A stretch of 33,937 bases of DNA from Verrucomicrobiota bacterium (GTDB lineage Bacteria > Verrucomicrobiota > Kiritimatiellia > JAKQHR01). Under the pieces are notes generated by a model. That model was not told where the DNA came from. It saw nothing but the letters and a program-made list of their open reading frames with translations, and did not search any database. The stretch covers positions 1 to 33,937 of the forward strand of contig JAKQHR010000081.1 in the NCBI GenBank assembly GCA_029557905.1. Reading direction: 5' to 3'. Numbering within the stretch: the stretch's first letter is position 1; each line of letters starts with the position of its first letter. Positions 24,032 through 33,783 of this stretch are shown here, piece by piece. A program made the translations under genes and the position numbers.

Positions 24032-24580
24032 TTACTCCGCCAGCGCCCCTTCAATTTTGGAACGCAGCTCTTCTTCGGGAACAAGCCCGATGAAGGTCTC
24101 GATGATGCTGCCGTCTTTCCCAAGCAGGAATTTAGTGGGCACGGCGCGAATGCCGCCGTAGGCGGCCTGGACATCAGGGCCGGCCAGTCCAACCGGATAG
24201 GTCAGGCTGAATTTCGCGACATCCGCCTGAACTTTTTCCCGGCTGCCCTGATCCACCGTCATCCCGATGAGAACAAAATCGCGGTCCTTGAGATCGGCAT
24301 AAAGCTTCATCAGGGCCGGAAGCTCATAACGGCAGGGAGGACACCAAGTGGCCCAGAAGTCCAGCAGCACAACCTTCCCTTTGTGTGATGCCAGCGCAAT
24401 GGTGCCTCCATCGACAGACAGAGAGGGAATGTCAAAGTCCCTGGACGCTGCCGGGGCCGGGGCCGGCGCCGCGGCGTCCGGAGCCTCCGGGGCAGGAGTT
24501 TCAGGCGCCACGGGAGGGCGACAGCCGGAGAGAAACACCACTGACATCACAATCAACGCCCACATAAACAAGTTCTTCAT
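24032..24580 (-). CDS. TlpA/ResA-like thioredoxin lipoprotein
   Basis: 182 residues. Periplasmic thiol-disulfide oxidoreductase. A lipobox LSGC (Cys20) anchors it in the membrane; a linker of about 28 residues rich in Ala and Pro follows. The thioredoxin fold has the active site WCPPC at 79-83 and a later cis-proline region VPTKFLLGKDG. AAAGGA lies about seven bases before the ATG. It is first in the minus-strand redox operon and is probably kept reduced by DsbD encoded next. Typical roles in the family are cytochrome c maturation or repair of oxidised cysteines; none can be chosen here. Confidence 0.92.
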   Translation of the reverse strand: MKNLFMWALIVMSVVFLSGCRPPVAPETPAPEAPDAAAPAPAPAASRDFDIPSLSVDGGTIALASHKGKVVLLDFWATWCPPCRYELPALMKLYADLKDRDFVLIGMTVDQGSREKVQADVAKFSLTYPVGLAGPDVQAAYGGIRAVPTKFLLGKDGSIIETFIGLVPEEELRSKIEGALAE

Positions 24581-24751
24581 ACAACATCCTTTCTCGCGCT
24601 ATTTGGGTAACTTTACCCCACGCGGAAGCAGTTTCAATGCGAAAGCTCATATTTACGTGTTTTTGCTTGCCTCAGTGCAGGTGGCGGGTAGTATATACCT
24701 GCATAAAGATGGAGTTGCTGGGAAGACAAGGAAACAGCTACAGGAAATTTT

Positions 24752-25609
24752 ATGGACACCAACAGATGGGCACCACCAAAGCGGCCGCTGCTTCTTGAAC
24801 TGCTTGCTCTTGTGTTTGTGGTGCTGGCCATAGCCATCCCCACCTATCTGCAGAACGAGAGCACTCCTTCTCTTCCGGCGCAGGATACCATCGCCGCCCA
24901 AATGCAGAGCACCCGCGAGGTCGGAGGCATTGACCGCGACGAGTGGCGGGAGACTTCCGGGAGTCTGTTCTGGGGTATCGGAATTCTGGGCCTCTATATT
25001 GTCCACCTCTATATCGCCAACTCAAGCAATGACCGGATATCCACTTCGGTGGCGCACTTTCTCTCGCCTCTTGTTTTTGCGATGATTACCTATTATCGCC
25101 TGTATTCGCTGAAGGAATCCTCGATTGAAGTGGTCAGCGGATCTCCGCTGGAAATTCTTAAATGGGCCATTGGGGTTTTTCTGATCACACTTCTGCTGGC
25201 GCGGCTGCGGATGGTCGGCTATCGCAAGCAGTTTTCCGATATCACCTGGGACATGAGCACTCCCGCGCTCTACGACAAGACATTCTTTGAACTGATGGTT
25301 TACATCTATCCCCTGCTCTATCCCCCGCGCCGCTATCATCTCTGTCCTCAGGGAATACTGATCGAAGGCTGGTTCTACATTATGCCCATCCCCTTTGATG
25401 TAATCCACTCTGTGGACGCCATGAAATCTGCCAGCTTTCTGAGCACGGGCACTTTTCTGGCCGCGTCCACAAAGACGCTGACCCGGGTGCAGATGAATGA
25501 TCAGCGGGTTCCCGTGTACATCTCGCCGGAAGACAAGACCGGCCTGCTGAAATACTGCGCAAACCGGCTGGCACCCCTCACTCCAGATGCGCGCACCCCG
25601 ATTGTCTGA
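24752..25609 (+). CDS. Unknown membrane protein with possible PH-like C-terminal domain
   Basis: 285 residues, not recognised as a named family. Probable membrane spans lie near 13-31, 71-88, 98-118 and 134-152, with a periplasmic or cytoplasmic loop of about 40 residues after the first. The soluble end, about 190-270, reads YHLCPQGILIEGWFYIMPIPFD then a stretch of beta character (VDAMKSASFLSTGTFLAAST; RVPVYISPEDKTGLLKYC). This pattern, strand-rich and closing on a helix after a membrane part, recalls bacterial PH-like (bPH) domains; that is a tentative reading. AGGA lies seven bases before the ATG. It is divergent from the tlpA-like gene across 171 bases and is followed by the CCA-adding enzyme 16 bases later. 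Confidence 0.75.
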   Translation: MDTNRWAPPKRPLLLELLALVFVVLAIAIPTYLQNESTPSLPAQDTIAAQMQSTREVGGIDRDEWRETSGSLFWGIGILGLYIVHLYIANSSNDRISTSVAHFLSPLVFAMITYYRLYSLKESSIEVVSGSPLEILKWAIGVFLITLLLARLRMVGYRKQFSDITWDMSTPALYDKTFFELMVYIYPLLYPPRRYHLCPQGILIEGWFYIMPIPFDVIHSVDAMKSASFLSTGTFLAASTKTLTRVQMNDQRVPVYISPEDKTGLLKYCANRLAPLTPDARTPIV

Positions 25610-25625
25610 ATCACGCAGCGTCCGC

Positions 25626-26858
25626 ATGCGTGAATCTGCTGCTCATATCGCGCGCACATTGCAGGCCCATGGATATACCGCCTACTTTGCCGGCGGCTGT
25701 GTGCGCGATTTGCTGCTGGGGCGCGAACCAAAGGATTATGATATAGCCACAGATGCAGCTCCGGAAACGGTTCAGTCCCTCTTCACACACACGGAGGCCG
25801 TTGGGCGCGCATTTGGAGTAATTCTGGTAAAACAGGAAACCTTCTGCTTCGAAGTAGCCACTTTCCGGACAGACATCTCCTACAGCGACGGGAGGCGTCC
25901 GGATGCCGTTCAGTTCTGCGGCCCCGAAGAAGACGCCCGGCGCAGGGATTTCGGAGTTAATGCGCTCTTTTATGATCCCTCCACAGAACAGGTCATAGAC
26001 TATGTGAACGGGCGTGAAGATCTGAAGAATAAAACAATTCGCGCGGTCGGAAATCCTTCGGAACGCTTTGCCGAGGATCATCTGCGCATGCTGCGGGCCG
26101 CAAGGTTTGCTTCCGTGCTCGATTTCACAGTGGAAGAACAAACGGCCAATGCCATAAGGAACCATGCCGGACTCCTTGATCGCATCAGTGTGGAAAGAGT
26201 TCAGGCCGAGATCGCGCGCATTTTTGAAGAGGCCCCAAAGCCGGGTGCTGCCCTGCAACTGCTCAGGAATCTGGAACTGCTGAAGCATATCTTTCCGGAA
26301 CTTCCCTCGCTGAATACAGAAGTTGTCCTGAATGAGACTGCCGACAGGCTGAACCGCATGCGCATCCGCACCGCATCCATGGGTTATGCTGTGGTTTTTT
26401 TCTCGGCCGCGGACGCGGACACGGCAGAGAAAGCCATGAAGCGTCTGCGCTGCAGCACAGAAATCGTGAACATTGTGTGCGACGCCGTCCGGGTGCAGCC
26501 GGACATGCAGAATTTCTCAGCCAAACCGGAAAGCGAAAAACGCCTGATGCTTTCCGCACGCGGATTCCCCATCCAGATGGAACTGTTCCGCTTAAGCCAC
26601 CCTCAGGATGCGCAGGCATTTCAGGCGCTCAATCTGTATGCCGCTGAATATACTGATCGGCCACTGCCCGCTCACTGGGTGCGCGGCGGGGATCTGCTGA
26701 AACACGGCGTGTCTCGGGGTCCCGCAATGAAAATCCTTCTGGACAAAGCCTACCGCGCACAACTGGATGGATGCTTTGCCGACAAGGAGGAACTGCTCAA
26801 CTGGCTGCTGACGTCAGATGGCGGCCGGTGCGGCGTCGGAACGACGGAGAAGGACTGA
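25626..26858 (+). CDS. CCA tRNA nucleotidyltransferase / poly(A) polymerase family protein
   Basis: 410 residues from the ATG at 25626; an in-frame ATG at 25587 would add 13 residues and overlap the upstream gene, and neither has a clear ribosome-binding site. Class II nucleotidyltransferase with GGCVRDLLLG (23-32), the metal-binding pair Asp37 and Asp39 in DYDIATDA, and RRRDFGVNALFYD near 100. The RNA-binding part contains EDHLRMLRAARFAS and the following helices. It adds CCA to tRNA or A tails to RNA; sequence alone does not separate the two, though the form is common in bacteria with a single enzyme. Its last 45 bases overlap the end of the opposite-strand O-antigen-ligase-like gene. Confidence 0.9.
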   Translation: MRESAAHIARTLQAHGYTAYFAGGCVRDLLLGREPKDYDIATDAAPETVQSLFTHTEAVGRAFGVILVKQETFCFEVATFRTDISYSDGRRPDAVQFCGPEEDARRRDFGVNALFYDPSTEQVIDYVNGREDLKNKTIRAVGNPSERFAEDHLRMLRAARFASVLDFTVEEQTANAIRNHAGLLDRISVERVQAEIARIFEEAPKPGAALQLLRNLELLKHIFPELPSLNTEVVLNETADRLNRMRIRTASMGYAVVFFSAADADTAEKAMKRLRCSTEIVNIVCDAVRVQPDMQNFSAKPESEKRLMLSARGFPIQMELFRLSHPQDAQAFQALNLYAAEYTDRPLPAHWVRGGDLLKHGVSRGPAMKILLDKAYRAQLDGCFADKEELLNWLLTSDGGRCGVGTTEKD

Positions 26859-27989
26859 CAGCCCCATCAGGAAGCAGTAGGCCATCAATATTTCGCTGTC
26901 GCCGAAGTTGTATTCCACCATGCCGTTCACAAGCAGTCCCGCAAGTGCGGCCAGGCCGCCCAGCGCGACCCACCGCTCCTTCACTGCGGGGTTGCGAACA
27001 AGGCGGCCACAGGTCACCAGAGCGGTCCCCATCCACAGAATCCATACAGCCAGACCCTGCCAGCCCAGTTCCAGAATTATTTGAAGGGCGTTGTTGTGGA
27101 CATGAGTCAGTTTGGGCTGCACATAGGCTGTATGAGGAGTGAAATCCTCGTTGCGGGTCGCGCCGTATCCCATGCCCAGAGGATGTTCCCGGATCAGAGC
27201 GGGAGCCACTTCGGTCCAGAGAGCCATGCGACCGCCCTGTCCCGTCCTGAACTCGTCCTTCAGTCCTGCGAGCCGCTGCTGCACCTGCGGGACAAACACA
27301 AGAGAGCCGGCCACCAGCGCGGCGGCGGCCAGCGCCTTCCATCTGCGCGTCAGCAGCACCAGGAGCAGAAGCGCGATGAAAAAGGAAATCCAAACGCCGC
27401 GCTTGAAATGAATGATCAGGCCTGCCGCATTGAGCACCAGCGCAGCCCAGCAAATCCGGTTTTTCCCGCGCACTTCGCCGAACATGAAAAACGCGGCAAG
27501 CAGAATCAGCGACACCAGATACAGCTGCGGATCGCGCATGTTTCCGGTATCGTACAGATTGACTCCGCGGACGCACACAAGAAACGGGGCCCGCGCCAGA
27601 TCCCACACCGCCTGCACACTTGATCCGGAAACAAACATCCATACGGCCAGACGGATGCCCCGGCGGTCCGGGCACAGCAGCAGACCCGTCATAAACAATC
27701 CCAGATAATAGATGATCCTGTGAAACTTGTGAGCCGTGACAGAGGGCCTGACACTCCAGAAATAAGACAGAATGATCATCAGACCGAACAACAGCACCGG
27801 CACGAAATAGGAACTTGATTTGATTTCCGCAAGCCGATGTTCCCGCAGCAGAAAAAACATTCCGGCCGCCACCGCTGTGAAAAGCAGCACCTGGGCGGGG
27901 GAAATGGCAACAGGAATGAAGAAGATATGAAGCAAAATGAGGGCTTGCAGCCACCCCTCTCCGGATAGTTTTTTGAACTTCATATTCAT
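26814..27989 (-). CDS. O-antigen ligase/polymerase-like (Wzy_C) membrane protein
   Basis: 391 residues from the ATG at 27989 (27983 is also possible). About ten to twelve hydrophobic segments suggest a polytopic inner-membrane protein. The large periplasmic loop contains IREHPLGMGYGATRNEDFTP and THVHNNALQIILELGWQGLAVW, the signature of the O-antigen ligase (WaaL)/Wzy superfamily. These enzymes join or polymerise lipid-linked glycans at the periplasmic face. The loop His in HNNALQ matches the usual catalytic His. The frame is open far upstream, but the start four bases after the previous stop gives the expected cytoplasmic end. Ligase versus polymerase cannot be decided; lpxA shows that lipid A exists to receive the sugar. 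Confidence 0.82.
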   Translation of the reverse strand: MNMKFKKLSGEGWLQALILLHIFFIPVAISPAQVLLFTAVAAGMFFLLREHRLAEIKSSSYFVPVLLFGLMIILSYFWSVRPSVTAHKFHRIIYYLGLFMTGLLLCPDRRGIRLAVWMFVSGSSVQAVWDLARAPFLVCVRGVNLYDTGNMRDPQLYLVSLILLAAFFMFGEVRGKNRICWAALVLNAAGLIIHFKRGVWISFFIALLLLVLLTRRWKALAAAALVAGSLVFVPQVQQRLAGLKDEFRTGQGGRMALWTEVAPALIREHPLGMGYGATRNEDFTPHTAYVQPKLTHVHNNALQIILELGWQGLAVWILWMGTALVTCGRLVRNPAVKERWVALGGLAALAGLLVNGMVEYNFGDSEILMAYCFLMGLSVLLRRSDAAPAAI

Positions 27990-27993
27990 AGGC

Positions 27994-29451
27994 TTACGGT
28001 TTATCCGCCCCATCCCCCCCGGAGCAAGGATAATTCGCCTGAAGATAGGCCAGAACCGCATCGCGCATGCGGAGCCCGGTTTCCTCAATGCGCGAGGACG
28101 GTTCTTCTGAAAGCGCGCGCAAATGCGGTCTGCGGCCGCAGGATGAGGCCAGGGTGACATCCGCAGCAGCGACGCGCAGCAGTTTCCGGGGATGAATAAA
28201 AGCGCCATCCGCCATGCGAAGCTGCTCAATGCGGGCTCCAGCCTCACGGTCATCGTACTGCTCCCAGGAGAGACCGTTCACAATCAGACGCGAGGACTCT
28301 CTGCCAAGGGCGGCTTCCTGCTCGAGGATTTCATCCATCTGCGAAGCGGTGACGGAAATCACGGCGATTTCGCGCTCGTGGGGAACCATATCCCATACCT
28401 CTTCCATTGTCAGTTTGCCCGCAGACAACGTCCGGCGGGAGACATCCTCCAGCATCGCTGCATCCGCGCCGCATGCTGACATGACTGCGGCCGCCACAAG
28501 AGATGATCCGGCAAGCGGGGTGGAAAGACAGCCGGCCGTTTTCCGGCTCTCTTCCTGCGCCTTCTTTAAAACCCGCGCCAGTTTTTTCTGAAGAACCTGA
28601 TCGGGGCGAATGGATGGCGTTACAGGGTGCGCCAGGCCTGACGATGACGTGATGGTTCGGCTCACATTGTCATATACAATGTCCACCATGCCGACATGAT
28701 GCGCCCCGCTGCCCGCCTGGGCATAGACGGTGCTGTCGGAAAGTCTGCGGTATTCGGGCCGGTAGCGGCGGCCGCCGAGGATGACATCAATTTCGGGGAA
28801 GCGGCGCACGATGGCGTTGATTTCGCTTCCCGGCCCGTCGTAATCCTGCCATGCCTGGTGCGTGGCCAGGATCACCACATCCGGGTCCATCTGGCGCACC
28901 AACGGCATGATATCCGCCAGCGCGGACACGGAGTCTTTGACCTGCAGACCGTCAAGCTTGTCAGGAAGATGACACCCGGCCAGCACAGGACAAGCCAGGC
29001 CAACAACAACCACCCGAATACCGTCAATTTCCTTCACAAGAAAAGGCCGCATGAAGCCCGGAGGGTGGATGTTGGCCGCCAGGACGGGAACAGAGGATGT
29101 TTCAAAAAGGCCCTTATACCCCCGAATTCCAGAATCAAAATCACTTCGTCCGGGAACACAGGCGTCGTATTCCATTTCCTCCATCGCATCGCGAACGGTG
29201 GCGCCGCCGGTGATCGCACTCACGAAACTCCCATGCACGGCGTCTCCGCAGTCCAGCAGGAGGACATTCCTCCGCTGTGCGCGGATAGCGCGGGTCAGGG
29301 CGGCACACTGCAGGAGCCCTCCTGAAGAATCTGCCGAGACCAGCCGGCCGTTAACATCCGAGGTAAAAAGAATCGTCAGCGGGATTTGCCGGGCGTGAAC
29401 AGCCAGCGGCAGCAGAACACATATCCATGCGACTTGCAGACGTTTTCTCAT
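27994..29451 (-). CDS. 5'-nucleotidase-family protein lacking most metal ligands (probable pseudoenzyme)
   Basis: 485 residues from the ATG at 29451, which follows a GGAAGA-type site and opens with a signal peptide (MRKRLQVAWICVLLPLAVHA). The frame is open to 29472 but has no ribosome-binding site there. The fold is of the UshA/5'-nucleotidase type: a metallophosphatase-like N-terminal domain (about 25-260) and a 5'-nucleotidase C-terminal domain (about 290-450, with KLTMEEVWDMVPHEREIAVISVTASQ). The usual DxHG reads DVNG (32-35), GNHEFD reads GRSDFD (101-106) and GHTH reads GRRY (227-230); the GD pair (69-70) and one His (198) remain. Loss of the catalytic His and metal ligands argues against hydrolysis. 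It follows clpX and precedes the O-antigen-ligase-like gene. Confidence 0.8.
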   Translation of the reverse strand: MRKRLQVAWICVLLPLAVHARQIPLTILFTSDVNGRLVSADSSGGLLQCAALTRAIRAQRRNVLLLDCGDAVHGSFVSAITGGATVRDAMEEMEYDACVPGRSDFDSGIRGYKGLFETSSVPVLAANIHPPGFMRPFLVKEIDGIRVVVVGLACPVLAGCHLPDKLDGLQVKDSVSALADIMPLVRQMDPDVVILATHQAWQDYDGPGSEINAIVRRFPEIDVILGGRRYRPEYRRLSDSTVYAQAGSGAHHVGMVDIVYDNVSRTITSSSGLAHPVTPSIRPDQVLQKKLARVLKKAQEESRKTAGCLSTPLAGSSLVAAAVMSACGADAAMLEDVSRRTLSAGKLTMEEVWDMVPHEREIAVISVTASQMDEILEQEAALGRESSRLIVNGLSWEQYDDREAGARIEQLRMADGAFIHPRKLLRVAAADVTLASSCGRRPHLRALSEEPSSRIEETGLRMRDAVLAYLQANYPCSGGDGADKP

Positions 29452-29490
29452 TCTTCCGTCTTCCCCGCACATGAGCCGGACACAGAGTCA

Positions 29491-30734
<1,244 letters not shown>

Positions 30735-30738
<4 letters not shown>

Positions 30739-31361
30739 GACAACGGCTGCTTCCCTGCATCTCCCTTGCGGCTGACAATCACTTCATCCACGAGCCCGTA
30801 TTTGCGCGCGTCATCAGCCGACATGAAAAAATCGCGATCGGTGTCGGTTTCGATGGTCTTGAGCGTTTTGCCCGTGTGCTTGACCAGCAGACTGTTCAGC
30901 ATTTCACGCAATCGCAGAATCTCTTTGGCCTGGATGCTGATATCGGAGGCGGCGCCCTGCACCCCGCCCCAGGGCTGATGGATCATGATGCGGGCATTTG
31001 GAAGCGCAAAGCGCTTGCCTTTGGTTCCTGCAGCCAGCAGCACCGCCCCCATACTGGCGGCCTGTCCCACACAATACGTTGTCACATCGCATTTCAGGAA
31101 CTGCATGGTGTCATAGATGGCCAGCCCCGCCGTTACCGATCCACCGGGGCTGTTGATGTAGAGATGAACGTCCTTTTCAGAATCCTCGCTTTGCAGAAAA
31201 AGCATCTGTGCGACAATCAGATTGCTGACATCATCGTCGATCGGCGTGCCGATAAAGATAATGCGTTCTTTCAGCAGTCGCGAATAAATGTCAAAGGCGC
31301 GCTCCCCCCGGCTGGTCTGCTCAACCACCATCGGGACGAGTGTCTGGTTTGCTGATTTCAT
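30735..31361 (-). CDS. clpP: ATP-dependent Clp protease proteolytic subunit ClpP
   Basis: 208 residues. Serine protease that forms a double heptameric barrel. The catalytic triad is Ser103 (GQAASMGA), His128 (MIHQPWGG) and Asp177 (TDTDRDFF). INSPGGSV at 70-77 is also typical. The ATG at 31361 is preceded by GGAGA at about eight bases and fits the family length; the frame is open 45 bases further upstream into the tig end. It lies 13 bases after tig and overlaps clpX, completing the usual tig-clpP-clpX order. Confidence 0.97.
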
Positions 31362-31374
31362 CGCTGCTTCTCCG

Positions 31375-32673
31375 TTATCCCTGGACATCCGCCTCGGCCA
31401 GCACAAAATCCAGCGCGCGGCCCACGCGAATATCGTCTATGATTCGTTCTTTTCTGTTCTTCCCCTCGATGTCCTTCAGGAGCTTCTCGGGGTCCATGCC
31501 GTAGCCCATCGCGGCGCGCGCCACATGATTCCGATAGTCCGCATCGGATACTTCCATGTTTTCCGCCGTCGCGATTTTATGCAGGATATACCGCAGCTTC
31601 ACTTTGTCCTTGGCCGAGCGCGAGGCGGCCTCAAAGATTTCATCCTTCTTCTCCATCAGGGCTTCATCCGTGACGCCCCTTTGCGCAGAACTCCGGACTA
31701 TATCGCTGATCGCGCTGCTGGTTTCCTCATTGACGACCGATTCCGGGAGGTCGAAGGAAACGGCATCCATCAGGGTCTTCATGATTTCGTTCTTCCTGCG
31801 GCTGATTTCCTCCTGCTCCTTGTGCTGCTGCAGATCGGTTCGTATGTCTTCCCGCAGGGCTTCTTCCGAAGCTGCTCCGAGGCGCTTGAGAAACTCTTCA
31901 TTGATCTCCGCCATTTTCATCTGGCGCATCCCCTTTATGGTGACGCGGTATTCTGCCTTCTGTCCGGCGATCGCTTTTTCCGGAAAATCAGGGCCAAATT
32001 CCACCGGGACACTGACCGCATCACCAACCGCTGACCCGATCACCGCCTCGCCAAGGCCCGGAATAAAGGCATGTTCATCGGCATACAGCCAGGCGCCTTC
32101 CGCGCGGCCGAGGCGCAGCGCACCCGGAGCGACTTCCTCGATCTTTTTTCCGCCGAAGGATGCCTCATAATCCATCTGGACCAGATCTCCCCGGGCAATG
32201 GTTCCCTCTGATTTCTCCTCAAGAGTGCCAAACCGCTGGCGCAGTTCCGTCAGCGCCTGCTGCACCTCATCGTCCGTCACGCTCACTTCCTTTGCCTGGA
32301 GCTTGATCTTCCGGTATTCCGGGAGATCGAACACGGGGGGAATATCCAGCATCACTGTGAAAGCCATGTCCTGATTACGCCCGAAGCTCACATCACGCAC
32401 TTCCAGAACGGAAACGACATCCATCTTCTCCTGCTGAATGGCTTCGTGATAACCGACACCAATGAGCCGCTCTTTCAGCTCTTCCAGAATATCCTTTGCA
32501 AAACGCTTTTCGACCAGATTGACAGGAGCCTTGCCGGGCCGGAATCCGGGAATCTTGGCCTGGTTCTTGTATGCGGCGAGCATTTTGCCGTACTCGCTCT
32601 CAACCCGGTCCGCCGGGAAGGAAATACGCAATTCCCTGCGGCAGGGGCCGGCTTCTTTCACTTCAACTTGCAT
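31375..32673 (-). CDS. tig: Trigger factor
   Basis: 432 residues, close to the usual 430-450. Ribosome-bound chaperone with peptidyl-prolyl isomerase activity. The ribosome-binding loop GFRPGKAP lies in the N-terminal domain ([19 protein letters not shown]). The FKBP-type middle domain reads [17 protein letters not shown] through [33 protein letters not shown], and a long helical C-terminal chaperone domain follows. The ATG at 32673 is chosen because AAGGAG at 32683-32688 precedes it by nine bases and the resulting beginning [10 protein letters not shown] is typical; another ATG at 32691 lies upstream of that site. First gene of the tig-clpP-clpX unit. Confidence 0.96.
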   Translation of the reverse strand: MQVEVKEAGPCRRELRISFPADRVESEYGKMLAAYKNQAKIPGFRPGKAPVNLVEKRFAKDILEELKERLIGVGYHEAIQQEKMDVVSVLEVRDVSFGRNQDMAFTVMLDIPPVFDLPEYRKIKLQAKEVSVTDDEVQQALTELRQRFGTLEEKSEGTIARGDLVQMDYEASFGGKKIEEVAPGALRLGRAEGAWLYADEHAFIPGLGEAVIGSAVGDAVSVPVEFGPDFPEKAIAGQKAEYRVTIKGMRQMKMAEINEEFLKRLGAASEEALREDIRTDLQQHKEQEEISRRKNEIMKTLMDAVSFDLPESVVNEETSSAISDIVRSSAQRGVTDEALMEKKDEIFEAASRSAKDKVKLRYILHKIATAENMEVSDADYRNHVARAAMGYGMDPEKLLKDIEGKNRKERIIDDIRVGRALDFVLAEADVQG

Positions 32674-32682
32674 CTGCTGTGT

Positions 32683-32688
32683 CTCCTT
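32683..32688 (-). promoter_or_regulatory. Ribosome-binding site that sets the tig start
   Basis: AAGGAG on the minus strand, nine bases before the ATG at 32673. It overlaps codons that follow an upstream in-frame ATG (32691), so that ATG is unlikely to be the start. Confidence 0.7.
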
Positions 32689-32710
32689 CATCTGTAAATT
32701 GCTGGTGAAT

Positions 32711-32740
32711 ACGATAATTCATAGCAGTAGAGACAGTCAA
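32711..32740 (-). promoter_or_regulatory. Candidate promoter for tig-clpP-clpX
   Basis: On the minus strand TTGACT (32735-32740) and TATCGT (32711-32716) are separated by 18 bases, matching 5/6 and 4/6 of the sigma-70 consensus. The leader before the tig ATG would be about 30 bases. Seen by eye only; no heat-shock operator was recognised. Confidence 0.4.
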
Positions 32741-32881
32741 CGACGGAAATGCCCCGACGGGCAGCAGAGACCCGCAGTCATATGCGGCCGGGCCATTTTT
32801 GGCTGGCGGCACCCCGCCGCGCCTGTTAGCTTCACGTTCAACGATTATGAATTATATGCCCGCAGACCACCAATTTTGACC

Positions 32882-33667
32882 ATGCCGAATTTTCACATTA
32901 GACCAGAGCTGCAACCCCTGTTCCCGCTCGGCAGGCAGATGGATCACTGGCTGAACAGCGATTCTGCAGGAATACTCCTCGCCAGAGGCCCCGCTGGGAG
33001 GGAATTACGAATAATTGAAGCCGGAGAACAGGTCTTTTTCCTGAAACGAACCGGGCGCGAAACCCTGTGGAGGCACCTGGTCATGCTCTTTCGCGGGCAC
33101 CGGCCAAAATCCGGAGCTTTGCGCGAAGTGCAAATGCTGCACCTTCTAAAGTCCTCCGGATTTGAAACCATGGAGCCCGTGGCATGGGGAGAACAGAGAC
33201 TGGGACTTCTCACCGTCCGTGGATTTGTGCTTGTGCGGAAGGTGCCTGGAAAAGAACTGGCCGGTCTCTTTGATGAATCCGAGGGCCACATGCAGTTTAG
33301 GCTCGTCAGGGAAATGGGACACCTGGTGGGACGTCTTCATGCACGGGGTTTCTTCCACCCGGTTCGCCTTAAAGATTTGATAGCAACAAATGACGGGCTG
33401 GTTCTTATCGACCGTGAAACCTCCAAACCCTGGAAATCACGGTTCTTTGAGTGGCGGTGCCGCAGTTCGCTTATCCGCGCCCTGCGCCGGATGCTTCGCG
33501 ACGGTCACCCGATCGGACCGGGGAGTGTCTGCGCCTTCCTTCTGGGATATCGGGACGGCATGTCCGAATTCAGGCAGGTTAGGCCCCGTGAACTGGCCTC
33601 GAAAATCTGCGCCGACCTCAGAAAGACAAAACGAAAGCCCTTTAATCAAGCGGTTTCATACCGATGA
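32882..33667 (+). CDS. Lipopolysaccharide kinase (WaaP/Kdo kinase)-like protein, altered catalytic loop
   Basis: 261 residues. Kinase-like fold of the family that phosphorylates sugars of the LPS core. An ATP-binding Lys is probable at 55 (VFFLKRT), a Glu at 82 (REVQMLHLLKSSGFETMEPVAWG), and the metal-binding Asp at 177 (LVLIDRET). The catalytic loop, normally HxD...N, reads HPVRLKDLIATN (159-170), so the catalytic Asp appears missing or moved to 165. The ATG at 32882 gives the family's usual beginning; the longer frame to 32462 runs antisense through tig and is rejected. It stands alone, divergent from tig, and is followed by a hairpin terminator. A different small-molecule kinase or a pseudokinase is possible. 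Confidence 0.7.
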   Translation: MPNFHIRPELQPLFPLGRQMDHWLNSDSAGILLARGPAGRELRIIEAGEQVFFLKRTGRETLWRHLVMLFRGHRPKSGALREVQMLHLLKSSGFETMEPVAWGEQRLGLLTVRGFVLVRKVPGKELAGLFDESEGHMQFRLVREMGHLVGRLHARGFFHPVRLKDLIATNDGLVLIDRETSKPWKSRFFEWRCRSSLIRALRRMLRDGHPIGPGSVCAFLLGYRDGMSEFRQVRPRELASKICADLRKTKRKPFNQAVSYR

Positions 33668-33686
33668 CTTTCCGGCATGAATATTT

Positions 33687-33707
33687 CGGGCACCGCCCGG
33701 CTTTTTT
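33687..33707 (+). terminator. Rho-independent terminator after the kinase-like gene
   Basis: CGGGC (33687-33691) pairs with GCCCG (33695-33699) around ACC, followed by six T residues at 33702-33707. It starts 20 bases after the stop. The stem is short but GC-rich. Confidence 0.7.
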
Positions 33708-33783
33708 AAAACCAATCATCAAACCCGGCCCTGCATTCCTTTTTTTCTCCTGATGAACGCCGGAAAATGCTTATGATGCCGGC

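Noticed and set aside
26797-27954. Second minus-strand frame overlapping the O-antigen-ligase-like gene
   Set aside because: It is an alternative frame of the same DNA without the membrane pattern or ligase motif.
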